Shown one piece after another: positions 9,407 through 17,441 of a stretch of 64,000 bases of DNA (the stretch's first letter is position 1; the number at the start of each line of letters is the position of its first letter). Origin of the DNA: Frankia umida (GTDB lineage Bacteria; Actinomycetota; Actinomycetes; Frankiales; Frankiaceae); NCBI RefSeq assembly GCF_023242945.1, contig NZ_JALKFT010000007.1, forward strand, positions 206,345 through 270,344, in the 5' to 3' direction. The notes beneath the pieces are model-generated. The model searched no databases and was not told the origin of the DNA. It saw only the letters and a program-made list of their open reading frames with translations. The position numbers were made by a program, and so were the translations under genes.

Positions 9407-11021
9407 AGGAGGCCTCCACCCACCATCGGCCGCCCACCAGGGCGAGCAGGTATCCACCGCCGTCCGCCACGCGCAGCTGGAAGCGGGCCCGGCGCCGCGC
9501 CCCCGACTCCCACCACCGTTCGTCGACCGGCCAGGGCCCGGCCCAGCCGGTGACCGCCCGGGGTTGTTCCGCCCCGATCGTCAGCCGCGCGGGAGGTGCC
9601 GTCACCGTGCAGCGGCCGCTGACCCGCACCCGCTCGCCGGCCTCGTCCAGCACGTCGGCCGCGAGCGCGGGGCGGTGCACCAGGGTCGGGGCGGGCGCCG
9701 GAAGCGTCCCGGGCCACGGCCGATCCAGGCCAGCGGCCGCCCGGGGCTCCCCCCAGGGGACCAGCCGAATCCGGTCGGCGGGGTCACGCCCGCCCTCGAC
9801 GACCGCGGTGAGCACCGCCTGCGGGCCGAGCAGCCCCTGCACCCGGGTGAGGGCGCGCGCGACGCGGGCCGCGGCCGCGCCCGGCTCCCCCCACAGACCG
9901 AGTTGGCGACCCTCGGCTGGCACCAGCCCCACCGGTTCGATCCGCAGCCGCACCAGCCCCGCCTGGATCGCCACCTGACCCTCAGACACCGATCCAGGTG
10001 GCGCGGACAGGGCCGTGCTGGTCAGCCAGCCGTCGAGCTGCCAGCGGACCCGGTCGGTGGTGGCCACGGCGGACAGTGGGCCGTCGTGGCGCCAGATCCG
10101 CGTGTGCCGTCCGCCGCGGTCGGTCTCCGCCTCGATCTGGATGCCGGTGCAGGCGAGCCCGGCGGCGCGCAGTAGTTCGTGGACCTCCTCGGCGAGGCGG
10201 CGGGCGGCGAAGGCGGCCTGCTCGACCTGGCCCTCCGGAGGGTCGAAGGCGATGGCGACCCCGAGGTCGACGGGCTGCTCCCGGGGTGTGACGGCCCGGG
10301 GATCGGCGCCGCGGGCGAGGGTGTGCGCCCACGAGCCGGCCGGACCGAACCGCTCAGCGACGTCGGCGGCGGGCAGCGCCGCGAAGCTGCCCAGCGTCTC
10401 CAGACCAAGTCGGCGCAGAAGATCGACGAGATCAGCGTCGCCCAGCAGCTCCACGGGCAGCGGGGCGAGCAGGGCCGGGGTGCCACCGGGCACGACGATG
10501 GCATCGGTACGCGCGGCGATCTCCGCCGCGAACGGCCCGTCAGCCACGCCGATCCCGACCTCGGCTCCGACGCCGATCTCGGCCCCGGCCTCCGTCGGTG
10601 TGCCCGGCCCGGGCCCGGCGGCCCGGCTGACGACGGCCGGCCAGGCCGCGGCCAGGGCCCGGCGGACCTGCTCGACCGCGGCCCGGTCTCCCCCGAAGTA
10701 CCGGGCGGCGCCACGAGCCGGGACGACACAGGTACCGGCCGCACGCACCTCCACACCGGGGATCACCGTTTCGACGACGCCCACCACGGGTTCGAAGACA
10801 CGAGCGGCGCGACCCGGGTCCTGCGCCACAATGGTGATCTCCGGGCAGCGGGCCTGGGCCTCCCGGCGCCGCTGCCCCGGCCGGACGCCCAGCCGCCGGG
10901 CGGCCGGCGTCGCCGCCACGATCCGCCCGCTGGCCAGCACCGCGGCGGGCACCCCCGCCGCGAATCCAGCGGCCACGACCGGCCAGTGCGGATAGTGCAC
11001 GGCCAGCATCCGCACCGGCAT
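9399..11021 (-). CDS. imuB: ImuB, non-catalytic Y-family polymerase of the mutasome
   Basis: 540-aa Y-family polymerase-like protein that begins MPVRMLAVHYPHWPVVAAG. At the position where active Y-family enzymes carry the first catalytic Asp, this protein has AVHYPHW, so it is predicted catalytically dead, as is typical of ImuB. ImuB acts as the hub linking ImuA', DnaE2 and the beta clamp. The little-finger-like region is visible around residues 230-360. The ATG at 11021 shares one base with the imuA' stop (TGATG); upstream in-frame sequence is antisense to imuA'. The 3' end overlaps dnaE2 by 8 bp. Confidence 0.9.
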   Translation of the reverse strand: MPVRMLAVHYPHWPVVAAGFAAGVPAAVLASGRIVAATPAARRLGVRPGQRRREAQARCPEITIVAQDPGRAARVFEPVVGVVETVIPGVEVRAAGTCVVPARGAARYFGGDRAAVEQVRRALAAAWPAVVSRAAGPGPGTPTEAGAEIGVGAEVGIGVADGPFAAEIAARTDAIVVPGGTPALLAPLPVELLGDADLVDLLRRLGLETLGSFAALPAADVAERFGPAGSWAHTLARGADPRAVTPREQPVDLGVAIAFDPPEGQVEQAAFAARRLAEEVHELLRAAGLACTGIQIEAETDRGGRHTRIWRHDGPLSAVATTDRVRWQLDGWLTSTALSAPPGSVSEGQVAIQAGLVRLRIEPVGLVPAEGRQLGLWGEPGAAAARVARALTRVQGLLGPQAVLTAVVEGGRDPADRIRLVPWGEPRAAAGLDRPWPGTLPAPAPTLVHRPALAADVLDEAGERVRVSGRCTVTAPPARLTIGAEQPRAVTGWAGPWPVDERWWESGARRRARFQLRVADGGGYLLALVGGRWWVEASYD

Positions 11022-11719
11022 CAGGCCACCCCCGCCGGGCGCAGCGGCACCGCCGCGGCGCGCTCCACACCGGGGGGCCCGGCCTCGGCCAGGCCGGTGC
11101 CCGCCAGCCAGCCGCGGCAGGGACGACGGGCCGCGCCGCGCCCGGATACCTCCACCAGCAGGTGGCCCATCCGCAGGTGGCCGTGCCCGGCGCCGACGCC
11201 CTCCCACCGTCGCTCGAGCACGACCAGGCGCAGGTCAGCCCCTTCCCAGGCCCCGACAGCGACCAGGACCGCCCCACGTTCGCGGGCCCGGGCCATCAAC
11301 CGCCCGCCGGCCGCCCCGGGCGCGGCCGGCGGGCGGACCACCACGACATCCATCGCGTCGAGCAGCGCGGCCACGACCACCGGCCAACGCGGCCCTGGCG
11401 CCGGTACGAGGGCGAGCCGCTCCAGCGCGATCCCCGACTCGGCCGCTGCGAGCAGACCGAGTTCGGCGAAGCCCACCACCGCGCACCACCCACCCGCCTG
11501 GGAGGGGCCGCGCAGCAACGTCAGCACCAGAGACGCGGAGCCGGTGACCGTGACCGTCGTCCCTCGACGCAACCCCTCCTCGGGGAGCAGAGCGGCCAGA
11601 GCGGGCACCGTCGGCACCAGCCGCTCACCGGCCGGCCCGGCCCGTCGCGCCGGAATCCGGGTGATCTCCCGCAGGACGGTGAGATTCTGCGGGGCGGCCC
11701 GCGCCGCCGGGGCAACCAC
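11021..11719 (-). CDS. imuA': ImuA'-like mutasome accessory protein
   Basis: 232-aa protein in the place and size class of actinobacterial ImuA' (a RecA-like fold without full ATPase motifs). Supporting stretches are LVPTVPALAALLPEEGLRRG near the N-terminus, a RecA-like core VTVTGSASLVLTLL in the Walker A position but lacking the GxxxxGKT pattern, then WCAVVGFAELGLLAAAESG and DAMDVVVVRPP. It is required with ImuB and DnaE2 for damage-induced mutagenesis in mycobacteria. It is separated from the HEPN gene by 6 bp and overlaps imuB by one base, so all four genes form one operon. Confidence 0.85.
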   Translation of the reverse strand: MVAPAARAAPQNLTVLREITRIPARRAGPAGERLVPTVPALAALLPEEGLRRGTTVTVTGSASLVLTLLRGPSQAGGWCAVVGFAELGLLAAAESGIALERLALVPAPGPRWPVVVAALLDAMDVVVVRPPAAPGAAGGRLMARARERGAVLVAVGAWEGADLRLVVLERRWEGVGAGHGHLRMGHLLVEVSGRGAARRPCRGWLAGTGLAEAGPPGVERAAAVPLRPAGVA

Positions 11720-11725
11720 GGCCGG

Positions 11726-12301
11726 CTACGCCCGCGCCGCCGGCCCGCTACCGGCCAGCACCGGTTGGGAGGGCAGCCCCAGCTCCTGCTCCACCGCGCC
11801 GAGAAACAGGTGGACCTGACGGATCAGGTCGTCGGCCTCCCGGCGACCCACCACGTTCAACCCGGCCTCGGCCGCGGCCCGGCGCCTGGCGCCCGCCGCG
11901 AAGAAGTCAGCCCATTCGGCCAGCTCGGGAGCCACCCGCACGAGGAGGCACCAGGCGCTCAGCGGCCGGCCACGCCGCCCCGGCCGGGGCCGCGCCCGAT
12001 CGGCCAGCACCGCCGCGGCCGCCCGCAGGGCGGCCAGGTGGGCCTGGGCGTACCGCTGCGGGATACAGGTGGCGTACTCGGCCTCGTCGAGGCCGTGGCG
12101 GGCCGCGGCGAGCAGCTCGTCCCGAGAGCGGTGCGGAAGCCCGGCGGCAGGCAGCAGGGCACGCTCGGGCGCCCCGCCGGCTGGGGACGCCGCGGCGCGC
12201 ACAGCCTGCGCCCGGACGCCCTCGCCGCCGGGGCCGGCCCCGAAGGACCGACCTGACACCCCGCCCGGATTTCCACGTGGATCGCCGTGTGGTGTCGACA
12301 T
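11726..12301 (-). CDS. SAV_6107-family HEPN domain protein
   Basis: 191-aa soluble protein. Residues 1-50 are Gly/Pro-rich and disordered, then an all-helical HEPN-like bundle follows: RDELLAAARHGLDEAEYA, RYAQAHLAALRAAAAVLADRA, LSAWCLLVRVAPELAEWADFF and a C-terminal helix EADDLIRQVHLFLGAVEQEL. It resembles the SAV_6107 HEPN family of actinobacteria. The ATG at 12301 (MSTPHGD) follows a GGGGAGGG ribosome site. It is the first gene of the SOS operon HEPN-imuA'-imuB-dnaE2, only 17 bp from a LexA-type box, so it should be damage-induced. HEPN proteins are often RNases or nucleic-acid binders; I cannot see a clear RX4-6H catalytic motif, so activity is uncertain. Confidence 0.8.
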   Translation of the reverse strand: MSTPHGDPRGNPGGVSGRSFGAGPGGEGVRAQAVRAAASPAGGAPERALLPAAGLPHRSRDELLAAARHGLDEAEYATCIPQRYAQAHLAALRAAAAVLADRARPRPGRRGRPLSAWCLLVRVAPELAEWADFFAAGARRRAAAEAGLNVVGRREADDLIRQVHLFLGAVEQELGLPSQPVLAGSGPAARA

Positions 12302-12317
12302 GACGCCCTCCCCGAAG

Positions 12318-12333
12318 TCGAACATGGGTTCGA
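12318..12333. promoter_or_regulatory. LexA/SOS box, exact match
   Basis: TCGAAC-ATGG-GTTCGA: both half-sites match the actinobacterial LexA consensus TCGAAC-N4-GTTCGA exactly. It lies 17 bp upstream of the HEPN gene start, at the head of the HEPN-imuA'-imuB-dnaE2 operon on the minus strand. This predicts LexA repression and induction by DNA damage. Confidence 0.85.
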
Positions 12334-12367
12334 ATACGGGAAAAGGTAGCCTCCGCCGACCGGCCCG

Positions 12368-13024
12368 TCAAACACCCAGGTGGCGAACGCCTGAGCGAAT
12401 GTCGACGGACGGGGTAGGCCACACTTCCAGCAACCGCACGAACCAGCTGAGCACCAGGAGCGCTACCAGGTCGGGCAGCCAGCCCCGCCGTGGGTCCGGG
12501 AGATCCCCCCGACCGGTATCCCCCGAACCCACCCGCGCCGACCCGGCCAGCTCGAGCGCGGCGAAGACGAGTGCCGTGCCGTCCATGGCGAACCGGACGA
12601 TGCTGGCGTCCCGGTAGCCCACCAGGCCGCTCTCGAAGACGCCGCGGGTCGGCTGGAGCCAGCGCAGCGTCGTCCCGTCGGCCAGCAGCACCCGTCCGCC
12701 GACCCGCGCCGGGGTGAAGGCGGCCACCGGGTCACGCCCCATCGGCTCGACCAACCGCACCCCCCGTCCGTCCAGGTCACGCTCGAGCACGAAGGGACGT
12801 CCCGCGGCCATCAGTTCGACCCGGTCGCGCTCGTCCCAGTCGGCGAGCACGCCGGCCTCGTCCGCCTCGAACCACACCTGCCGGACCGCCCGGTTCCCGC
12901 CTGGGACGTTGCGCAGCACCAGCTCGTGCGGCAGGCCACCGGCCCGCCGGGGCAGCACGCCCACCGGATCATGCTCCGGGGCTCCCGTCGTCGCCCTCGG
13001 CGTCGTGCTCCTTGTCGTGGTCAT
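12368..13024 (-). CDS. Unknown protein with C-terminal membrane anchor
   Basis: 218-aa protein of unrecognised family. Residues 30-150 are rich in beta-strand-like segments (AVRQVWFEADEAG, RPFVLERDLDGRGVRLVEPMGRDP, GGRVLLADGTTLRWLQP, SIVRFAMDGTALVFAALELAG), a pattern recalling tubby/LURP-one-like scramblase barrels; this comparison is tentative. A hydrophobic helix at about residues 182-200 (LPDLVALLVLSWFVRLLE) would anchor or dock it on the membrane. It is divergent from the SARP gene, and the 430-bp gap carries phased heptamers facing it about 92 bp upstream of its ATG, so SARP control is likely. Confidence 0.65.
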   Translation of the reverse strand: MTTTRSTTPRATTGAPEHDPVGVLPRRAGGLPHELVLRNVPGGNRAVRQVWFEADEAGVLADWDERDRVELMAAGRPFVLERDLDGRGVRLVEPMGRDPVAAFTPARVGGRVLLADGTTLRWLQPTRGVFESGLVGYRDASIVRFAMDGTALVFAALELAGSARVGSGDTGRGDLPDPRRGWLPDLVALLVLSWFVRLLEVWPTPSVDIRSGVRHLGV

Positions 13025-13115
13025 CTGTGCGTCTCACCTCCGCGGCAGGACCGGCCTCCCGGTCACCCGTCGCCCGTCGTTCGTCGATGTCGTCCGACTC
13101 AGTGCACCTCCGGGG

Positions 13116-13144
13116 GATCAACAGACCGTTCCCCCCACCTCAAC
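13116..13144 (-). promoter_or_regulatory. SARP-type heptamer array facing the unknown membrane protein
   Basis: On the minus strand, heptamers GTTGAGG (13138-13144), GGGAACG (13127-13133, weak) and GTTGATC (13116-13122) are phased at 11 bp, the spacing bound by SARP regulators (7-bp direct repeat plus 4-bp spacer). The array mirrors the plus-strand array next to it, giving a nested inverted repeat (GATCAACAGA / TCTGTTGATC outside, TCAACC / GGTTGA inside). It lies about 92 bp upstream of the divergent gene start at 13024. Confidence 0.55.
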
Positions 13145-13151
13145 CACAAGG

Positions 13152-13169
13152 GTTGACACTCTGTTGATC
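13152..13169 (+). promoter_or_regulatory. SARP-type direct repeat upstream of the SARP gene
   Basis: GTTGACA-CTCT-GTTGATC: two heptamers with a 4-bp spacer, 11-bp centre spacing, on the plus strand about 286 bp upstream of the SARP start. The same GTTGA-core pair occurs at 18211 and 18272. This is the geometry of a SARP box overlapping a -35 element and suggests autoregulation. No convincing -10 hexamer is seen. Confidence 0.6.
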
Positions 13170-13454
13170 GAAGACGGCGACGACAGCGGTGCAGCGACCG
13201 GCGGATGCTCGCGAACCCGCAAGCGGAGACCGGATAATCCGTGGTCAGAGCACCGCGCACGCTCCTCGATCGCACGCTCGTGACCACCCAGGGCACGCTC
13301 GCGCGACGGCGGTGACGCGCAGGTGACACCGGTCAGGTCGAATCGGTGGTTGCCGGCTCGCCCCCTCACGGCGCACGCTGCGGTGGACACTCATCGCTCG
13401 GCGTCGCAGGTGATCTCCGGTCGACGCCAGGAGCGGACTGGACGAGAGGACCCG

Positions 13455-16400
13455 ATGCCCGAACGCGACAGTCTGCGGTTCGCGATCCTTGGTCCGCTGG
13501 AGCTCACCGTGGCCGGCGTTCCGCTGGCGATCGGCGGCACCCAGCGCAAGGTGCTGTTGACCGTGCTGCTGCTCGAGGTCGGCCGGGTCGTGCCGACGCA
13601 CCGGCTGCTGGACGCGATCTGGCGGGAAGCCGCGCCGGAGCGGGCGCAGGGCACGCTGCGCACCCATGTCAGCGAGCTGCGGCGGCGCATCGAGGCCGGC
13701 CCCGCTCCCCAGGTCCTGCAGCGTCGAGGCGAGGGGTACGTGCTCGACGTCCGCCCGGAGCAGATCGATGCGAACCGGGCCCGCCGGCTGCTGGCGCAGG
13801 GTCGGCGGGCGATGGAGGACGGCGACCCGGTCAGCGCGATCGCCCCGCTGCAGGAGGCCCAGTCGCTGTGGCGTGGGCCGTCACTCGCGGATGTGGCCGA
13901 CCATCCGTTCGCGCACAGTTACGTCAACGCGCTCACCGAACTGCAGCTGGACGTGACCAAGACCAGGATCGACGCGGACCTGGCGCTGGGCCGCCACCGG
14001 GAGCTGCTCGGCGAGCTGAAACTGCAGGTCGACCTGCATCCCACCGACGACGGGCTACGCCGGGAGCTGGCGCTGGCCCTCTACCGCGACGGCCGGGTCG
14101 ACGACGCCGCCCGGGCCTGCCAGGCGGGACTCGCCGCCCGGCACGAGCTGGGGCTGGAATCCCCGTTGCTGCGCCGGATGCAGGAGGACGTGCTACGCGG
14201 AGCACCGTCGCTGGCCTGGACACCACCGCGGTCGCTGAACCGCCCCGTCGTCGTCACGGCACCCGCCCGCGGTGGCAGTTCACTGCCACCGGACGTCAAG
14301 GAGTACACCGGGCGTGACACCCTCCAGGCCGACGCGCTGGCGCTGCTCACGGAGCCTGCGGCGCTCACCCAGGGCACGGTGGCCATCGCCTACGCCGGCA
14401 AGGCCGGGACCGGCAAGACGGCCCTGGCCGTCCACATCGCGCATCGGATCCGCGCGCACTTCACCGACGTGCTGTACGTGGACCTGCGCGGCACCAGCCG
14501 GCCGCTGGAGCCCGTGCGGGTGCTGACCAGGTTCGTCCAGGCGCTCGGGGTCAGCCGGGCGGCGGTGCCGACCGACCCCGACGATCTGGTCGAGATGTAC
14601 CTGCAGCTGTTGTCCACCCGCCAGGCGCTGATCCTGCTGGACAACGCGGCGAACGAGGCGCAGCTGCGGCAGCTGATCCCGTCCGGCCCGGGATGCGCGG
14701 TGATCGTCACCAGCCGACCACGGCTGTCCGGGCTGACCATGCCGTGTCGGGTGCTCGACGTGCTGATCCCGGACGACGCGGTGCAGCTGCTGGAGCGGGT
14801 CGTCGGGGCCGAGCGGGTGGCCATGGAGGAGAAGGCCGCCCGTGACATCGTCGGGCTGTGCGGCTATCTGCCCCTGGCGATCCAGATCGCCGGCCGCAAG
14901 CTCTTCGCGCATCCCCACTGGCGACTGTCGCGGATCGTGACCCGCCTGTCGACGGAACGCGATCGACTGACCTGGTTGGAGCTCGGTGACCTGGAGATCC
15001 GGGCGAGCTTCCAGCTCAGCTACGACGGCCGACCGTCGGACGAACAGCGCGCCTTCCGGCTGCTCTCCCTGCCGGGAGTCAGCGACTTCACCACCTGGGC
15101 CGCGGCCGCGGTCCTCGCCGGCGAGGTCCGCGAGGCCGAGGACCTCGTGGACCAGCTCGTGGACGCACAGCTGCTGGAACGGCGCGGTCCGGACCCCAGC
15201 GGCATCGAACGGTACGGCTTCCACGACCTGCTGCGGGTGTTCGCCCGCGAACTGCTGGCCGAGCACGCGGCCGGCGCGCGGCCGGCGGACGATCCCGACG
15301 CGGACCCTCCCGAGGCGGACGGACGGCGCCCGCACCAGCCCGAAGGTGGGGTCGACCGGCAACTCGCCGTCGACGCCGCCCCCACCGGGGGCGTGGTCGC
15401 GGGTCCCCTGACCGCGATACCGGTACCTTTGCCAGCCGAACACGCCGCGACACTCGAGCGCTTGCTGTACGCCTATCTGGTGATGCTGCGTACGGCGGTC
15501 GCCACCTTCAGCCCCGGCGGGATGCCGGCGTTGCGGCCGACCGCGGCGATCCCGACCCGGATCGCCGACCGCGACCCGGGACAGGTCGGCGGCCCCGCGT
15601 TCCTCGAGCTGACGCACCGTCCGCTGGTCTGGTTCGCCGCCGAGCGGTCGAACCTGCTCGCGCTGCTGGAACAGGCCGCCGCGGCCGGTCTGGACCAGCC
15701 GACCTGGCTGCTCGCCGCCGAGGCCGCCGACTTCTACCTGTTCGGGGCGCACTGGTCGGACTGGGACCGTTCGCACGAGCTGGGCCTGGCCGCGGCGCGC
15801 CGCGGTGGCGACCGGCAGGCCGAGGCGGAGCTGCTGACCAACCTCGGTGAGCGGGAGATGACACTGGCCTTCGAGGAGGCGTTCTGGCGGCTGGACGCCG
15901 TCGGACGCGACCCGGGTGGACAGCCGGCGGTGGCCGTCGACCGGCGGGCGGCCGACCATCTGGCGTTGGCCACCGCACGGTTCTCCCGGGCCCGGGAGAT
16001 CCTGGCCGGGCTCGGAGCGGACCTCGGTGAGGCACGGGCGGTACGCGGTCTGGGTAGCACCTGTCGCGGCCGGGGCGAGCAGACCAGCGCGTTCGAGCAC
16101 TTCGAGGCGGCGCTTGACACGATGCGGCGCACCCGTGCCCGCCGCGCCGAGGCGGAGACCCTGGTCAGCCTGGCCATGACGTACGGCGATCGGGGCGAAC
16201 TCACCGACGCCATCACCTGCCTGACGATGAGCCTGACGATCGCGCGGGACCTGGGCAACCGTCCGCTCCAGGCCCAGGCCCAGCGCCGACTCGGTGATCT
16301 CTACCGCTACCAGCACCGGCCCGAGCAGGCGCTGACCGCCTACAACGAGTGCCTGCCGATGCTCGCGGAGCTACCCGACCCGGTCTGGGAACCGCGGGTG

Positions 16401-17399
16401 CTGGTGCGCCGCGGCGACATCCTGGCCGAACTCGGCGATCAGCCCGCGGCCCGCCGGTCCTGGCAGCAGGCCGTCACCCTGCTGCGCGAACGCGGATCCA
16501 CCGAGCTGGCCGCGGCCGAACGTCGACTGTCCGCGCCGATGGCCACCGAACCCGCCCAGTTCACCGGCGGACGGCTGCTCGATACCTTCGACCCGGCCGG
16601 TTTCACCGCCCGGGTGGCGGGCTCCCGGCGCAGCGTCCGACTGCTGAACACCTGGACGGACCTGGTCATCGCACCGCACCGGGAGATCTTCACCGGCGCT
16701 CTGCGGGCCGCCGTCGCGGCCGGCGCGATCGTGCAGATCCTGCTGCTCGACCCCGACTCTCGGGCCGCCAGCGCCCGCGCCGCCGACCTCGGGCACCGCG
16801 TCGACGTCTCGGCGCTGATCCGGGCGAACCTGCTGGCGCTGGCCGAGCTGCGGGCCCGGCTCGACCCGGTCGGGCAGGCCCGCCTGGGCGTGCGGCTCTA
16901 CGCCGAGCAGCCGCTGGCGAGCTACCACCGGTGGGACACCGGCGCGCTGGTGTCGAGCTTCCCGGTCGGGGTCTCCTCGTCCGCGGCGACCCAGCACGAG
17001 GCGACGATCTCCTCCACCCTCGTCCAGTTCGTCGAGCAGTACTTCGACCGGATGTGGGGTCCGACGGGCAGCGTCTCGTTGGACGACTACCTGCGGGTGA
17101 CGCTGCGGGTGTCCTCGACCGACGCCGACCCGCTCGAGGTGCGCTGCGCCTACGTCCGCGTGGACGACGCCGTCTACCTGCACTGTCCCGAGCTGCACGA
17201 GCTGCTGCACGGCGGCGGCCCCGACGATCTGGTGGCCACGCTGCCCACGGTCGGCACCCATCCGCTGGGCGCCGAGGGGCACTGGCGGGTGGTGCCCCTG
17301 CGGGACAACGACGGTGCCGACACGGTGGCCGCCGCCTTCACCCGCAAGTACGGCACCCCCCACGAAGCCCTGCTGTGCCTGACCTCGATGCGCAGGTGA
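13455..17399 (+). CDS. Large SARP-family regulator (BTAD / NB-ARC / TPR / PLD-like C-terminus)
   Basis: 1314-aa AfsR-type regulator. Residues 1-100 form the OmpR-like winged helix (LRFAILGPLELTV... RTHVSELRRRIE), and residues 100-250 the bacterial transcriptional activation domain. An NB-ARC ATPase follows at about 280-600, with Walker A GKAGTGKT near 315 and Walker B QALILLDNA near 392. TPR-like helices occupy about 770-1030. The last 275 residues are unusual: SVRLLNTWTDLVIAPHREIF and VQILLLDPDSRAA resemble the phospholipase-D-like/DUF5919 domain seen at the end of some actinobacterial regulators. The ATG at 13455 has an AGAGGA ribosome site and opens on the winged helix. Forty-two bp separate it from the CrtA-like gene, so they are probably one operon. 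SARPs usually activate specialised metabolism. Confidence 0.88.
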   Translation: MPERDSLRFAILGPLELTVAGVPLAIGGTQRKVLLTVLLLEVGRVVPTHRLLDAIWREAAPERAQGTLRTHVSELRRRIEAGPAPQVLQRRGEGYVLDVRPEQIDANRARRLLAQGRRAMEDGDPVSAIAPLQEAQSLWRGPSLADVADHPFAHSYVNALTELQLDVTKTRIDADLALGRHRELLGELKLQVDLHPTDDGLRRELALALYRDGRVDDAARACQAGLAARHELGLESPLLRRMQEDVLRGAPSLAWTPPRSLNRPVVVTAPARGGSSLPPDVKEYTGRDTLQADALALLTEPAALTQGTVAIAYAGKAGTGKTALAVHIAHRIRAHFTDVLYVDLRGTSRPLEPVRVLTRFVQALGVSRAAVPTDPDDLVEMYLQLLSTRQALILLDNAANEAQLRQLIPSGPGCAVIVTSRPRLSGLTMPCRVLDVLIPDDAVQLLERVVGAERVAMEEKAARDIVGLCGYLPLAIQIAGRKLFAHPHWRLSRIVTRLSTERDRLTWLELGDLEIRASFQLSYDGRPSDEQRAFRLLSLPGVSDFTTWAAAAVLAGEVREAEDLVDQLVDAQLLERRGPDPSGIERYGFHDLLRVFARELLAEHAAGARPADDPDADPPEADGRRPHQPEGGVDRQLAVDAAPTGGVVAGPLTAIPVPLPAEHAATLERLLYAYLVMLRTAVATFSPGGMPALRPTAAIPTRIADRDPGQVGGPAFLELTHRPLVWFAAERSNLLALLEQAAAAGLDQPTWLLAAEAADFYLFGAHWSDWDRSHELGLAAARRGGDRQAEAELLTNLGEREMTLAFEEAFWRLDAVGRDPGGQPAVAVDRRAADHLALATARFSRAREILAGLGADLGEARAVRGLGSTCRGRGEQTSAFEHFEAALDTMRRTRARRAEAETLVSLAMTYGDRGELTDAITCLTMSLTIARDLGNRPLQAQAQRRLGDLYRYQHRPEQALTAYNECLPMLAELPDPVWEPRVLVRRGDILAELGDQPAARRSWQQAVTLLRERGSTELAAAERRLSAPMATEPAQFTGGRLLDTFDPAGFTARVAGSRRSVRLLNTWTDLVIAPHREIFTGALRAAVAAGAIVQILLLDPDSRAASARAADLGHRVDVSALIRANLLALAELRARLDPVGQARLGVRLYAEQPLASYHRWDTGALVSSFPVGVSSSAATQHEATISSTLVQFVEQYFDRMWGPTGSVSLDDYLRVTLRVSSTDADPLEVRCAYVRVDDAVYLHCPELHELLHGGGPDDLVATLPTVGTHPLGAEGHWRVVPLRDNDGADTVAAAFTRKYGTPHEALLCLTSMRR

Positions 17400-17441
17400 A
17401 CATCACTGTGCGTCGGTACGCGGATCAGAGGAGATGCGCGG

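Noticed and set aside
8356..9553. Plus-strand open frame across dnaE2/imuB
   Set aside because: Antisense to the PHP domain of dnaE2; no family resemblance.
12318..12333. tRNA T-arm (GGTTCGAA-like string)
   Set aside because: No acceptor, D or anticodon stems fit around it; the string is half of a perfect LexA palindrome.
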